This document shows positions 15,908 to 25,129 of a stretch of 64,000 bases of DNA, in pieces. Numbering within the stretch: position 1 is the stretch's first letter; each line of letters opens with the position of its first letter. Made by a program: the position numbers and the translations under genes. The notes under the pieces are model-generated. The model did no database searches. It saw only the letters and a list, made by a program, of their open reading frames with translations, and was not told the DNA's origin. This DNA comes from Kordiimonas aquimaris (lineage in GTDB: Bacteria; Pseudomonadota; Alphaproteobacteria; Sphingomonadales; Kordiimonadaceae), in the NCBI RefSeq assembly GCF_025574485.1, contig NZ_JAOBPO010000004.1, positions 62,001 through 126,000 of the forward strand. The letters are read 5' to 3'.

Positions 15908-16804
15908 TTAAATGGTCAATTGGGCAATGCCATGCAAGAAAGCGTGTTCGCCGGTCACTTGCACTGTATGGATTTTCTCCATTTCTAGGGCTGATGCATA
16001 TCGATGAATGAGGCTATCGTTACCGACTAATATAACTGTTTCGATATTTTCTAATGTATCAACCACTGCCTTGATTTCAGTTCCGATAAATATACCGGAC
16101 AAATATGAAGCCATGCAGGTGCACTGAGGTTCATCCAATAATGTTCTTGCTCTGATTGAGAATAGCTTGTTGAGTAAACTGGCATCAGAACGGCTCGCTT
16201 TTATACCGGTAATAAAGCTCGAGTGATCGAAAGCTTCACCAGTTACCAAAGGCCCAATAGAACTGTTGGTGCGGGTTAGTGCAAATAATTCGCCAGTCAT
16301 AAAGGTTGTGAGTGAGTGGATTTGATGGTTTTTAATTACACACCATTTGCTATGGGTGCCAGGCAAGCAAATTAAGGCATCTTTAATGTCTAAAACGCTT
16401 AATGCGCCAAAAGCCTGTATCTCTTCACCGCGCATGACGTCTGGTTCGTGAAATAGATTTTCACCGCGTACACCAGGCACTATATGTATAGTGGATGCAT
16501 GATTTGGAACTGGTATCAAGGCATTTTTTAGGTCGATGATAGATGCTGGGCATGACAGATATTCAGTTTCGATCCAGCCATTACGGCTACCAATCATACC
16601 ACTCATAATCACGGGTATTACACCATGTTGTTCTTGCCAAGGGCCACACATCTTGTTCAAGGTTTGATCGAAAGGCTTAGGGTTAGATTGGAGGATGCCG
16701 TCATTACTGCTTATGCGATCAATGACATTACCTGATCCATCAAGCAAAAAAGCGCGAAACGAGCTAGATCCCCAGTCTATTGCTATTAAAGAAGCTGCAC
16801 CCAT
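15908..16804 (-). CDS. dgoK: 2-dehydro-3-deoxygalactonokinase
   Basis: A 298-residue sugar-acid kinase of the DgoK family: the phosphate-binding N terminus I-A-I-D-W-G-S-S-S-F-R-A, the GMIGSRNGW segment, and the L-I-C-L-P-G-T-H-S-K-W and TGELFALTR motifs. It phosphorylates 2-keto-3-deoxygalactonate at O-6 in the DeLey-Doudoroff pathway. Cytoplasmic. Its ATG overlaps the stop of the upstream dehydrogenase gene by one base (TAATG), so the two are translationally coupled. Confidence 0.92.
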   Translation of the reverse strand: MGAASLIAIDWGSSSFRAFLLDGSGNVIDRISSNDGILQSNPKPFDQTLNKMCGPWQEQHGVIPVIMSGMIGSRNGWIETEYLSCPASIIDLKNALIPVPNHASTIHIVPGVRGENLFHEPDVMRGEEIQAFGALSVLDIKDALICLPGTHSKWCVIKNHQIHSLTTFMTGELFALTRTNSSIGPLVTGEAFDHSSFITGIKASRSDASLLNKLFSIRARTLLDEPQCTCMASYLSGIFIGTEIKAVVDTLENIETVILVGNDSLIHRYASALEMEKIHTVQVTGEHAFLHGIAQLTI

Positions 16805-17565
16805 TAGACCCGACCGCCATCAACAATTAATGATTGGCCTGTAACCATAGCTGAGGCATTGGAAGCCAAAAACAGTGCAGCGTTTGAAACGTCGTCTTCG
16901 GTTATTGTTTTCTTCAGGCTTTGCTGGCTTAAGCATTCTTTTACCGTTTCGGGGGTTGCCCAAAGTTCCTTTTGGCGCTCAGTGAGTACCCATCCGGGTA
17001 TGAGGGCATTAACTCTAATGTTGCTGGGACCAAGTTCTCGCGCGAGTGCTTTGGTCAGGCCAATGATACCTGCCTTGGCAGTCACATAGGATGCATATCC
17101 CGCCAAGCCTAATATTGCAGAATTTGACCCTAAATTAATGATGCTGCCACCGTTCTTTTGCATATCATTCAGGCAAGCTTGTGCCGTAAAAAAATGCGGG
17201 CGCAGGTTTGTGTCCATCGCGCTATCCCACGCGTCAGCCGTATAGTTCTCAACGCTATGTCGATCATCTCGTGCAGCGTTGTTAATCAGTATGTCAATCG
17301 GCCCAAATGCATCACGGGCTTGGTTAATAGCTGCTTGCAATGCATTGATGTTGCGAATGTCGCATTGAATATATAATGGCCGATGGCCTGTGTTGTTTTC
17401 AACTGTATCGCAAACCAACTCTGCAGGGTCAGTTGACAGAGAAACAAAAGCAACCTGTGCGCCTTGCTGTGCAAATGCAGACACAAAAGAGGCACCAATG
17501 CCAGAACCACCGCCGGTAATAAAAACTGTTTTTCCATTAAGGTCATTATAAATTGGATACGTCAT
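16804..17565 (-). CDS. SDR-family dehydrogenase, probable D-galactose 1-dehydrogenase
   Basis: A classical short-chain dehydrogenase of 253 residues from the ATG at 17565 (weaker upstream starts exist at 17574 and a GTG at 17595). It has the cofactor motif T-G-G-G-S-G-I-G, the N-N-A motif, the catalytic Ser and Y-x3-K (YASYVTAKAG) and a C terminus ending V-D-G-G-R-V. Placement in a two-gene operon with dgoK, beside a lactonase, makes oxidation of galactose to galactonolactone the likely reaction; S. meliloti uses an SDR enzyme for this step. Related SDRs oxidise L-fucose or L-arabinose, so specificity is inferred from context. Confidence 0.82.
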   Translation of the reverse strand: MTYPIYNDLNGKTVFITGGGSGIGASFVSAFAQQGAQVAFVSLSTDPAELVCDTVENNTGHRPLYIQCDIRNINALQAAINQARDAFGPIDILINNAARDDRHSVENYTADAWDSAMDTNLRPHFFTAQACLNDMQKNGGSIINLGSNSAILGLAGYASYVTAKAGIIGLTKALARELGPSNIRVNALIPGWVLTERQKELWATPETVKECLSQQSLKKTITEDDVSNAALFLASNASAMVTGQSLIVDGGRV

Positions 17566-17619
17566 ATTACACATGCCTGTCTGGGGTGGTCGCACCGTTT
17601 GCGGGTATAATTTTGCTTT

Positions 17620-17653
17620 GTATTTAAATCATATATATCATAATTATAAATAC
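17620..17653. promoter_or_regulatory. Candidate GntR operator between dehydrogenase and lactonase
   Basis: An A/T-rich dyad with outer arms GTATTTA (17620-17626) and TAAATAC (17647-17653) enclosing TCATATATATCATAAT (17629-17644). The core matches the elements before the beta-galactosidase (TCATATAAATAATATT) and the aldolase gene (TCATATAAATGATATT, minus strand) at most positions. It sits in the divergent promoter region of the dgoK-dehydrogenase and lactonase-gntR operons. Confidence 0.55.
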
Positions 17654-17719
17654 AAATAAGGCTTATTCGGTGCTGGCTTTTCTGGCCTCTTGGCAGCATC
17701 TGCCATGGGAGAGGCACAG

Positions 17720-18625
17720 GTGGTCATTCAAACAAAATTAATAGAAGAACTACCGGTTTCGAATGAATTAGGCGAAGGAATTCAGTGGCGAGGTTCTGAT
17801 CAGACTGTTTGGTGGACTGATATTCTAGGCTGCACACTTTATCGGTTAGAGTGGCCAACAAAAAAGCTGACATCATATGAAATGCCGGAACCTTTAGGTT
17901 CTTTTGCATTTACGGATAGTCATGAGGTTATTATTGCAGGTTTTGCTACTGGGTTTGCATTTTATGATCTTGAAAAACGAGCTTTGCAGTGGCTTCATCG
18001 GCTCAAGTTTTTGACCGGTGAGGGGCGCTTGAATGATGGCCGGGCTGATCGACAAGGTCGCTTTTGGTGTGGCTCGATGATGGCTAGACCTGATGTTGAA
18101 ACGCATGCTTCTGGGCGACTTTTTAGCGTAGATAGTGAGCTAATACTAACATCACATTTGGAAGGTATTAATATTTCAAACGGCTTGTGTTGGAGCCCTG
18201 ATGGCCAAATTATGTATTTCGCAGATTCTTTGCCAGGTAAGATTTATCAGTTTGATTTTAATACCGCAGATGGATCACTTGCTAACAAGCGGATATTTGC
18301 GGAAGCTCTCGAAGGTGGGTCACCAGACGGTGCAACAGTTGATGCGGCAGGCAATGTCTGGTCAGCGCATTGGGGCCTCGGGAAAGTGATTTGTTTCGAT
18401 ATAATGGGCGATATCGTTGCAGAAGTTTCCATACCCACTAGTCAGCCAAGTTGTGTAGCCTTTGGCGGTAAAAATCTGGATTTATTATTTGTAACGTCTG
18501 CGAAAGAAGGAATGTTAGAAAAGCAACTGGCTGATGAGCCTTCAGCAGGCAATGTGTTTGTATATGAAACTAGTGTAACCGGGCTCATTGAGCCACGGTA
18601 TTGTACTAGCCAGCGTGTGAGATGA
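17720..18625 (+). CDS. SMP-30/gluconolactonase-family lactonase (galactonolactonase)
   Basis: A six-bladed beta-propeller of the SMP-30 family, about 301 residues. Conserved metal-site segments are visible: N-E-L-G-E-G near the N terminus (Glu ligand), GRLNDGRADRQGRFWCGSM, and ISNGLCWSPDG / YFADSLPGKIYQFD. It hydrolyses aldonolactones, most likely D-galactono-1,4-lactone in this pathway. I choose the GTG at 17720 because GGGAGAGG (17707-17714) lies 5 bp before it; an ATG at 17705 and a TTG at 17690 are alternatives. No signal peptide. It is followed by the gntR gene after 10 bp. Confidence 0.88.
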   Translation: MVIQTKLIEELPVSNELGEGIQWRGSDQTVWWTDILGCTLYRLEWPTKKLTSYEMPEPLGSFAFTDSHEVIIAGFATGFAFYDLEKRALQWLHRLKFLTGEGRLNDGRADRQGRFWCGSMMARPDVETHASGRLFSVDSELILTSHLEGINISNGLCWSPDGQIMYFADSLPGKIYQFDFNTADGSLANKRIFAEALEGGSPDGATVDAAGNVWSAHWGLGKVICFDIMGDIVAEVSIPTSQPSCVAFGGKNLDLLFVTSAKEGMLEKQLADEPSAGNVFVYETSVTGLIEPRYCTSQRVR

Positions 18626-18635
18626 GGATAACGGG

Positions 18636-19367
18636 ATGATAGTGTCAACGCAAAGCCTGACGCAGCAAATTGTCAATGAGTTAGGTCTTGAGATTGTGCG
18701 CGGAAAATATGGCGGCGAAAATGTGTTTCCTATCGAAGCCTCTTTATGTGAGCAATTTGGTGTTAGTCGTAGTGTGCTGCGTGAGGCTGTTAAGATGCTA
18801 ACCTCCAAGGGGTTACTGCGGGCCCGCCCGCGCCAGGGTACGTGGGTGCAGCCCGAAGAGTCGTGGAATTTACTGGACCCAGACGTACTGCGCTGGTTAC
18901 TTGAACGAAAGTTTTCCATTGATTTGCTAAGTGATTTTACAGAGATTCGCATGGCTATAGAACCTCAAGCCGCAGCCTTTGCGGCAATGCGAGCAACCGA
19001 GAAGGAGAAAAGCCAGATATTGGACGCACTGGAGCGTATGCAGGCAGCAGAATTGGGTGATGATGATCCTTTGTTGTCCGATATAGCTTTTCATGTGGCC
19101 ATATTGGAAGCGAGTGGCAATAGGTTTTTTAGTCAGTTGAAAGACTTGGTTGATACAGCGCTGCGTATCAGTATTCGTTTAACAAATCAGTATAAAGGAG
19201 TTGCGTTGGCGAGTGTGGCTGATCATCGAAAAATATATGATGCCATTGCAGCAGGAGATGCGCCCAATGCACACCAGGCCAGCCTTTCTCTCATAAAAGA
19301 AGCCGATGAATTAATAAAATTGGCGCGTGAACGTATTAAGACTGCTGCAGACGAGGCGGCTAACTAA
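18636..19367 (+). CDS. GntR-family (FadR subfamily) transcriptional regulator
   Basis: A 243-residue protein: an N-terminal winged helix (QQIVNELGLEIVRGKYGGEN, then CEQFGVSRSVLREAVKMLTS) and a C-terminal all-helical FCD effector domain with metal-ligand-type residues (DIAFHVAILEASGN, VADHRKIYDAI). FadR-subfamily regulators of this size control sugar-acid pathways (DgoR, UxuR types), usually as repressors released by the substrate or an intermediate. It lies directly after the lactonase gene and overlaps the convergent alpha-galactosidase gene by 8 bp. It is the natural candidate to bind the shared element at 17.6, 21.6 and 26.7 kb. Confidence 0.9.
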   Translation: MIVSTQSLTQQIVNELGLEIVRGKYGGENVFPIEASLCEQFGVSRSVLREAVKMLTSKGLLRARPRQGTWVQPEESWNLLDPDVLRWLLERKFSIDLLSDFTEIRMAIEPQAAAFAAMRATEKEKSQILDALERMQAAELGDDDPLLSDIAFHVAILEASGNRFFSQLKDLVDTALRISIRLTNQYKGVALASVADHRKIYDAIAAGDAPNAHQASLSLIKEADELIKLARERIKTAADEAAN

Positions 19368-21492
19368 TCGTAGCTTTTAAGCCAAAAACCAGAGTGGTAG
19401 CAGGATGCATGTGCGGCAATTGCAAACCTATCTTCATCAGTGCTTCACCTGTAAAGGTGTGCCCATCGAGGTAATCAAGCTGGCTGGTTGTTTTCTTGTC
19501 AAAATCAAGTGGCCAAAGCAGGTCCAGTTTATAGGTCCGTAGCGGCGCCAGCTTGGCAAAATAAAGAACTTCTGGTGTTGTAACATCGCGCGTTTTTGTC
19601 TGTGTGTATGAAAATAGTGCTTCATCACCATTCTCGGAAACAATGCCAAATGTGCTTGCATGATCTTCACTGTCTAAGCGTACTAGGTTTCCATGGTGTA
19701 TAAGATGTCTGTGCTTTTTGTGAAATGTGATAGCTGCGGTCAATACTTTGGTTTCATCGTCTGTTAGCTCGTTTAAATCAAGCTCCATGCCCATGTGGCC
19801 GAACAGTGCTGTTGCAGCACGAAGGTCCGCAGGTAAAACGCGCCGCGTAATGTGACAATCTCTTGGGCCAACATGGGCACCCATAACATTGCTGGGAAAA
19901 AAGAATGAAAGGCCGCGCTGAATATTCAGGCGATCGAGTGCGTCGTTACTATCAGAAGTCCATAGGCGGTCTGTACGCGACAGAATGCCATAGTCGATGC
20001 GCGCGCCGCCAGAAGCGCAGCTTTCAATTTCTACATCCGGGTGTTTTAGACGCAGTTTATCCAGAAGCCCATATAGGGCGCGCACTTGCAAGCCTGTTAC
20101 CGCGTATCCATTGCTGCCGGGGTGGTAAATATCACGGTTCATGTCCCACTTTAGGTATGAAGTATGATATTCTGTCAGTAGGCTATCCAGCCTTTCAAAA
20201 AGATAATCGCGTACTTCCTGTTTGGTGAGATCAAGCACTAATTGATTTCTGAACGGTATTTGTGGTGCAGTTTCCGCTTTCAATACCCAATCGGGGTGCT
20301 TGCGGTACAAGTCACTATCGGGGTTAACCATTTCAGGTTCGACCCACAGGCCAAATTCCATCCCGGCATTCAGAACATGGTTCACTAATGGGTGTAAGCC
20401 ATCAGGGTATATGGCGGTATCAACGTACCAGTCTCCAAGTCCTGCCGTGTCATCTCGCCTTCCCTTGAACCAGCCATCGTCCAAGACAAACCGCTCGGCA
20501 CCAATTGCTTTGGCCTTGTTTGCAAGCGTTATTAGGGTGTTTACATCATGATTGAAATAGACGGCTTCCCATGTGTTGTAATGAACCGGGCGTGGTCTCG
20601 CTTTAACTGTATCCCTTAGTATTTCACTGCGGACAAAGCGGTGGAAGTTTTGCGATAAACCAGAAAAACCAGCGGCAGAATATGAAGCATAAAGATTTGG
20701 CGACTGATACCGTTCTCCTTCTTGCAAGATAACTTCGGCTGCCAGTAGTTTCTCGCCCATTTGAACAAATGATCTGCCGTCAAACATACGTTCTGACACA
20801 GTACGGTGGTTGCCACTCCATCCCAAATGGAAGCCATAGGCATGGCCGTCCAACTCTGTCGTATATTTTGTGTGAGCCAGAAGACCCGGGAAATTGTCAT
20901 GTGACGTGCGTCCGCGCACATTCTCCCGCACATATGCGCCTGTGAATTGATCAATCTTTTGAGTTTGAAATTCGTTTGCCCACCTACCGTGAAATCCAGT
21001 GATTTGATTAATGCGTGAGGGCAGTTGTATCGTAGCGGCGCAGCACCAATCAATAGTAAGAGGTGCGCTAATCCCATTAGTAACAGAGGTTGCAATGCTT
21101 AAGACATTACTATCGTGGTCGAGTATAATTTTATGTGCGAGTGACACGCTGGCGCTTTTGTCGGATGACAGGATTTCTATTGTATTTTTAGTGTGTTTGA
21201 CAATTTCAGCACCGATGAAATGGCTATCCCAATTTCGCCCATTACGGTGCAGTTGAATGCCGTCAAGCCCTGTGAAGCCAGAGCCACGTGTCGGGCAGAG
21301 TGATATACTCGCTTCCTTTGAGGCAACACCGTGGCTTGTTTGGCGTGTTAACAGGGTGGCGGTCATGGCAATAGTTGAAGCGCTTAACTTTTCGCCCCAA
21401 TACAAAACACAGGGACCATCTGCGGTCATGTTAAGAACAAAGTTTGTGTCCTTACTCTCAAGAACGATAAGGTTACCTTGGCTTATGGTCAT
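19360..21492 (-). CDS. Alpha-galactosidase, glycoside hydrolase family 36
   Basis: A 710-residue GH36 enzyme: N-terminal beta-sandwich (residues ~1-290), then a TIM barrel with VLDDGWFKGRRDD, the nucleophile motif Y-L-K-W-D-M-N-R and the acid/base segment W-T-S-D-S-N-D-A-L-D-R, with S-C-A-S-G-G-A-R-I-D-Y-G between them. A C-terminal sandwich follows. No signal peptide, so it probably acts in the cytoplasm on imported alpha-galactosides (melibiose- or floridoside-like, or the outer galactose of digalactosylglycerol). Its start faces the divergent beta-galactosidase gene across a 207-bp region holding the shared operator-like element. Confidence 0.95.
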   Translation of the reverse strand: MTISQGNLIVLESKDTNFVLNMTADGPCVLYWGEKLSASTIAMTATLLTRQTSHGVASKEASISLCPTRGSGFTGLDGIQLHRNGRNWDSHFIGAEIVKHTKNTIEILSSDKSASVSLAHKIILDHDSNVLSIATSVTNGISAPLTIDWCCAATIQLPSRINQITGFHGRWANEFQTQKIDQFTGAYVRENVRGRTSHDNFPGLLAHTKYTTELDGHAYGFHLGWSGNHRTVSERMFDGRSFVQMGEKLLAAEVILQEGERYQSPNLYASYSAAGFSGLSQNFHRFVRSEILRDTVKARPRPVHYNTWEAVYFNHDVNTLITLANKAKAIGAERFVLDDGWFKGRRDDTAGLGDWYVDTAIYPDGLHPLVNHVLNAGMEFGLWVEPEMVNPDSDLYRKHPDWVLKAETAPQIPFRNQLVLDLTKQEVRDYLFERLDSLLTEYHTSYLKWDMNRDIYHPGSNGYAVTGLQVRALYGLLDKLRLKHPDVEIESCASGGARIDYGILSRTDRLWTSDSNDALDRLNIQRGLSFFFPSNVMGAHVGPRDCHITRRVLPADLRAATALFGHMGMELDLNELTDDETKVLTAAITFHKKHRHLIHHGNLVRLDSEDHASTFGIVSENGDEALFSYTQTKTRDVTTPEVLYFAKLAPLRTYKLDLLWPLDFDKKTTSQLDYLDGHTFTGEALMKIGLQLPHMHPATTLVFGLKATIS

Positions 21493-21629
21493 ATGAACGA
21501 TCCTGTATCAAACAGTTGTCAATTTCGTATTATACTTTGTAAATTGAACCTTCAGTGGTTGTTATGTCTGCATAAGCTAATCTGACTGGTCCTATTGACG
21601 GGTGCAAGTGATCATACTAACTTCAGGGT

Positions 21630-21657
21630 GCTATATATTAGTCATATAAATAATATT
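21630..21657. promoter_or_regulatory. Candidate GntR operator upstream of the beta-galactosidase
   Basis: The element TCATATAAATAATATT (21642-21657) differs by one base from the element before the aldolase gene (read on the minus strand). A second, weaker copy-like stretch GCTATATATTAGTC (21630-21643) abuts it, resembling GCTATATAAATAGC in the 26.7-kb region. It lies 40-70 bp before the beta-galactosidase start. Confidence 0.55.
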
Positions 21658-21699
21658 TTTAGATGACAAAGAAAAGCACATACAAGAAAAGGGGGAGTG

Positions 21700-23670
21700 A
21701 TGTTAGGGGTTTGTTACTATCCCGAACATTGGTCGCAAGACTTGTGGCACAGTGATGCCGTTGATATGAAATCGCTGGGTCTTGATTATGTCAGGATCGG
21801 TGAATTTTGCTGGTCTCGCATTGAATTGCATCGTGATCAATTCGATTTCCTGTGGCTGGATAAGGTAATTGATATCTTGTCCAGTGTTGGTTTGAAGATT
21901 GTCTTTGGCACACCGACAGCAACACCGCCCAAGTGGCTGATTGATGAATTCCCAGAGATTTTACCAATTGATCCTGTGTCAGGTAAGACACGCGGTTTTG
22001 GCTCAAGGCGACACTATGATTTCTCGAGTGAAGTATACCGGCGTGAAGCGGCACGGATTACTGAAGTTTTGGCAAAGCGCTATGGGTCTCATGATGCAAT
22101 TGTAGGATGGCAAACTGACAATGAGTTGTGCTGTCATGATACAACATTAAGCGGATCTGAGAGTGCGAAACATGGTTTCCGGCAATGGTGTAAAAAACGT
22201 TATAGCGATATCAATAATTTGAATGCTGCGTGGGGTACCGTTTTTTGGTCGATGGAATATAACTCTTTCGATGAAATTGAATTACCAATCGGAACAGTTA
22301 CAGAGGCTAACCCGGCACACCAACTTGCATACAGGCGGTATTCGTCTGACCAGGTTATCGCTTTCCATGATGAGATGGTGGCCATCATCCGGAGATTTGC
22401 ACCGGGAAAATGGATTACCCATAACTTTATTCCAAAAGAAGATATGTCGGTGGACACATATGCTCTGGGTGCACCATTAGATTTCGCTTCTTATGATAAT
22501 TACCCACTAGGCCGCACAGATATGGCTTTTGCTGATGCATCTGCCGAGAAAGCCAGCAAATACATGCGCACGGGTCATCCGGACCTGGCTAGTTTCTATC
22601 ATGATACGACGCGTAGCTTTTCTGCGGGTGTTTTTTGGGTAATGGAGCAGCAACCGGGGCCTGTTAACTGGGCGCCACACAACCCGTATCCATTACCTGG
22701 GATGGTTCGGTTGTGGTCACTTGAAGCGTTTGCTCACGGCGCTGCATGCGTTAGCTACTTTCGTTGGAGGCAAGTGCCGTTTGCTCAAGAGCAAATGCAT
22801 GCTGGATTGAAATTACCAAATAATGGCAAAGCGCAGGTTTGGCCAGAAATTGAAGCGGTACGCCGCGAAATTGATGCACTCAATATTACACAAGAGTCTA
22901 AACTTAAATCGCCTGTAGCATTTGTCACCGATGTGCAATCCCTCTGGGTTTCCGATATTGAGCGTCAAGGTGCTGGCTATGATTTCAAGGCAGTCGAGTT
23001 TGCATACTATAGCGCGTTCAGGCAATTGGGTGTCGATGTTGATTTCGTATCACCTGATGCAGATATCAAAGGGTATAAGCTGATAATAGTGCCGTGCCTG
23101 CCGGTGTGTAACAATACATTCGTTGAACGCTGCAAGGCTGCTAATCTGCCTATTGTTTTTGGGCCTCGATCAGGTAGTAAAACGACAGAGTTCAGTATAC
23201 CGCATGATTTGGCACCTGGCCCCTTGCAAGATATCATTCCTGTTAAGGTTTCGTCTGTGGAAACGCTGCGACCGGATTGTCGGGAAAAGCTTCATTGGAA
23301 TGATCAAACCTATGTCGCGCACAGTTGGTGCGAGCAATTGGATGTCGCGAAAGTTCAGGATGTCATTGCAACATATAAGGATGGTAATCCAGCGATTTTG
23401 CAGTCTGAAAATACGACATACATCGGAACGCTCACGTGTGATGCATTTTTGCGAGACTTTTTCCACTCATTATGTGCAGCGACAGATATTAAAACATACG
23501 ATTTACCCAAGGACTTGAGGGTTTGTCATCGAGGCCAGCTTGCGTTTGCATTTAATTACGGTGACCAAGTTTGCCACGTACCTGCGCCGGAAAATGCTGT
23601 TTTTCAACTCGGGGAACGTTTGCTGTCACCCCAAGGTGTTGCGGTTTGGCGCCTGCCTGAAGCTAGCTAA
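21700..23670 (+). CDS. Beta-galactosidase, glycoside hydrolase family 42
   Basis: A 656-residue GH42 enzyme beginning MLGVCYYPEHW, the family's opening strand; a GTG one codon earlier is possible, and GGGGGAG lies just upstream. Catalytic residues are the acid/base in T-D-N-E-L-C-C-H-D and the nucleophile in F-W-V-M-E-Q-Q-P-G-P-V-N-W. A trimerisation domain (flavodoxin-like, residues ~400-600) and a C-terminal beta domain follow. No signal peptide. GH42 enzymes take small beta-galactosides from plant or algal material rather than milk lactose. It is followed after 15 bp by the symporter gene. Confidence 0.95.
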   Translation: MLGVCYYPEHWSQDLWHSDAVDMKSLGLDYVRIGEFCWSRIELHRDQFDFLWLDKVIDILSSVGLKIVFGTPTATPPKWLIDEFPEILPIDPVSGKTRGFGSRRHYDFSSEVYRREAARITEVLAKRYGSHDAIVGWQTDNELCCHDTTLSGSESAKHGFRQWCKKRYSDINNLNAAWGTVFWSMEYNSFDEIELPIGTVTEANPAHQLAYRRYSSDQVIAFHDEMVAIIRRFAPGKWITHNFIPKEDMSVDTYALGAPLDFASYDNYPLGRTDMAFADASAEKASKYMRTGHPDLASFYHDTTRSFSAGVFWVMEQQPGPVNWAPHNPYPLPGMVRLWSLEAFAHGAACVSYFRWRQVPFAQEQMHAGLKLPNNGKAQVWPEIEAVRREIDALNITQESKLKSPVAFVTDVQSLWVSDIERQGAGYDFKAVEFAYYSAFRQLGVDVDFVSPDADIKGYKLIIVPCLPVCNNTFVERCKAANLPIVFGPRSGSKTTEFSIPHDLAPGPLQDIIPVKVSSVETLRPDCREKLHWNDQTYVAHSWCEQLDVAKVQDVIATYKDGNPAILQSENTTYIGTLTCDAFLRDFFHSLCAATDIKTYDLPKDLRVCHRGQLAFAFNYGDQVCHVPAPENAVFQLGERLLSPQGVAVWRLPEAS

Positions 23671-23685
23671 ATACGGAGGTACTTT

Positions 23686-25110
23686 ATGTCACTTCAAACA
23701 ATACAGGTTGCTGTGTTCTTTTTATTCACAGCAGCCATTGCGCTAGCCACATATTTGAAGTGTCGCGGTGCCAGAGCAGCTGTAGATTCAAATAAAGAGT
23801 ATTTTCTTGCAGGCGGTGGCCTTTCATGGGTGTTTGTGGCGGGGTCTATAACACTTACCAACCTCAGTACAGACCAGCTTGTGGGTATGAACGGCAATCA
23901 GATGGCATTGCTTGCATGGTGGGAATTTGCAGCAGTATGCGGTCTGATTATTTTAGCTAAGGTTTTTTTGCCAGTTTATTACCGCAACAACTGCACGACT
24001 ACGACTGAATTGTTAGAGAAGCGTTATAATAACAAGCATATACGCGCAACAATCTCCATAATGTTCTTGCTTGGTAACATCTTCATTTTTATTCCTACCA
24101 TTCTGTATGGTGGGTCGCTGTTTATGCAGTCAATGTTCGGCGTCGATCTGCATATAATGGTTCTCTCTGTTGCCTTTGCTGTGGTCGGCGCATGTTATGC
24201 TGTCTTTGGTGGCCTGCGTGCGGTTGCGATCTCGGATACATACAGCGGCGTAATGTTGCTGGGTATGGGCGTTTTGGTTGTGGTTCTCGCTTTAATAGCC
24301 ATTGATTTTGATTTTAGCGGCATACCGACAGAGCGCCTTACGTTAATTGGTGACAATAATAGCCCCATTCCGTGGCACACACTTTTGACCGGCATGATCT
24401 TCATTCAGATTTTTTATTGGAGTACCAACCAAACCATTACGCAGCGCGCTATGGCATCCCCAACGATAAAAGAAGCACAAAAAGGAGTTCTGGCCGCTGC
24501 GGCTATTCGTTTCGTTATTATTCCGCCAATGATCGTGTTGCCGGGCATTGTTTCATACAAGCTATACGGTGATGTTGGTGATGCTGCATATGGCCGGATC
24601 GTGGGCGACGTATTACCGGTTTGGTTATCTGGCGCTTTTGCTGCTGCTATCGCCGCAGCAGTTCTGACAACCTTCAACAGTATTTTGAACTCTTCAACAG
24701 CACTTTATGTGTGTGATATCCACGAAAAATATATTTCGGCAGAACCCAACGTTAAAGTTCTTAGCGCATGGGTTACTGGTGTGTTTGTAATTGTTGGTTT
24801 GGCTTTGGTGCCACTTTATGCACAAGCAGACAGTATTATTAATACGGTGCAGCAATTATATGGGCTGCTAAGCATGCCAATATTATCAACTTTTCTGGTA
24901 GGGTTGTTGTTCAACAATGTTGATGCGCGTGCCATGATATTTGCAGTTATCTCAGGCACAACTTTATATGCCATATTTTCGTTTGCGTGGTCGCCGTTCC
25001 ACTACATACATTCGATGTTCCTGACATTGATTTTCTGTATGGTTGTGGCGCTGGCTGCGAACAAGTTTGTTTTTGGCCGTAAAGCAAGCTTCGTTGATAA
25101 ACTGGCATAG
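23686..25110 (+). CDS. Sodium:solute symporter (SSS/SLC5 family), probable galactose(-ide) importer
   Basis: A 474-residue membrane protein with about 13 transmembrane helices. SSS family segments are visible: KEYFLAGGGLSWVFVAGSIT and the STDQLVGMNG region near helix 1-2, GACYAVFGGLRAVAISDTYS, and a C-terminal A-A-V-L-T-T-F-N-S-I-L-N-S-S motif forming the sodium site. It resembles the vSGLT branch. SD ACGGAGG lies 8 bp before the ATG. Linked to the GH42 gene in one operon, it most likely imports galactose or short galactosides with Na+. It converges with glpD with a 19-bp gap. Confidence 0.9.
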   Translation: MSLQTIQVAVFFLFTAAIALATYLKCRGARAAVDSNKEYFLAGGGLSWVFVAGSITLTNLSTDQLVGMNGNQMALLAWWEFAAVCGLIILAKVFLPVYYRNNCTTTTELLEKRYNNKHIRATISIMFLLGNIFIFIPTILYGGSLFMQSMFGVDLHIMVLSVAFAVVGACYAVFGGLRAVAISDTYSGVMLLGMGVLVVVLALIAIDFDFSGIPTERLTLIGDNNSPIPWHTLLTGMIFIQIFYWSTNQTITQRAMASPTIKEAQKGVLAAAAIRFVIIPPMIVLPGIVSYKLYGDVGDAAYGRIVGDVLPVWLSGAFAAAIAAAVLTTFNSILNSSTALYVCDIHEKYISAEPNVKVLSAWVTGVFVIVGLALVPLYAQADSIINTVQQLYGLLSMPILSTFLVGLLFNNVDARAMIFAVISGTTLYAIFSFAWSPFHYIHSMFLTLIFCMVVALAANKFVFGRKASFVDKLA

Positions 25111-25129
25111 TCTTAGCGACTGATAGAGA

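Noticed and set aside
20616-21095. 159-codon frame inside the alpha-galactosidase gene
   Set aside because: Same strand but a different frame within a well-supported GH36 domain; composition and lack of motifs mark it as a shadow.
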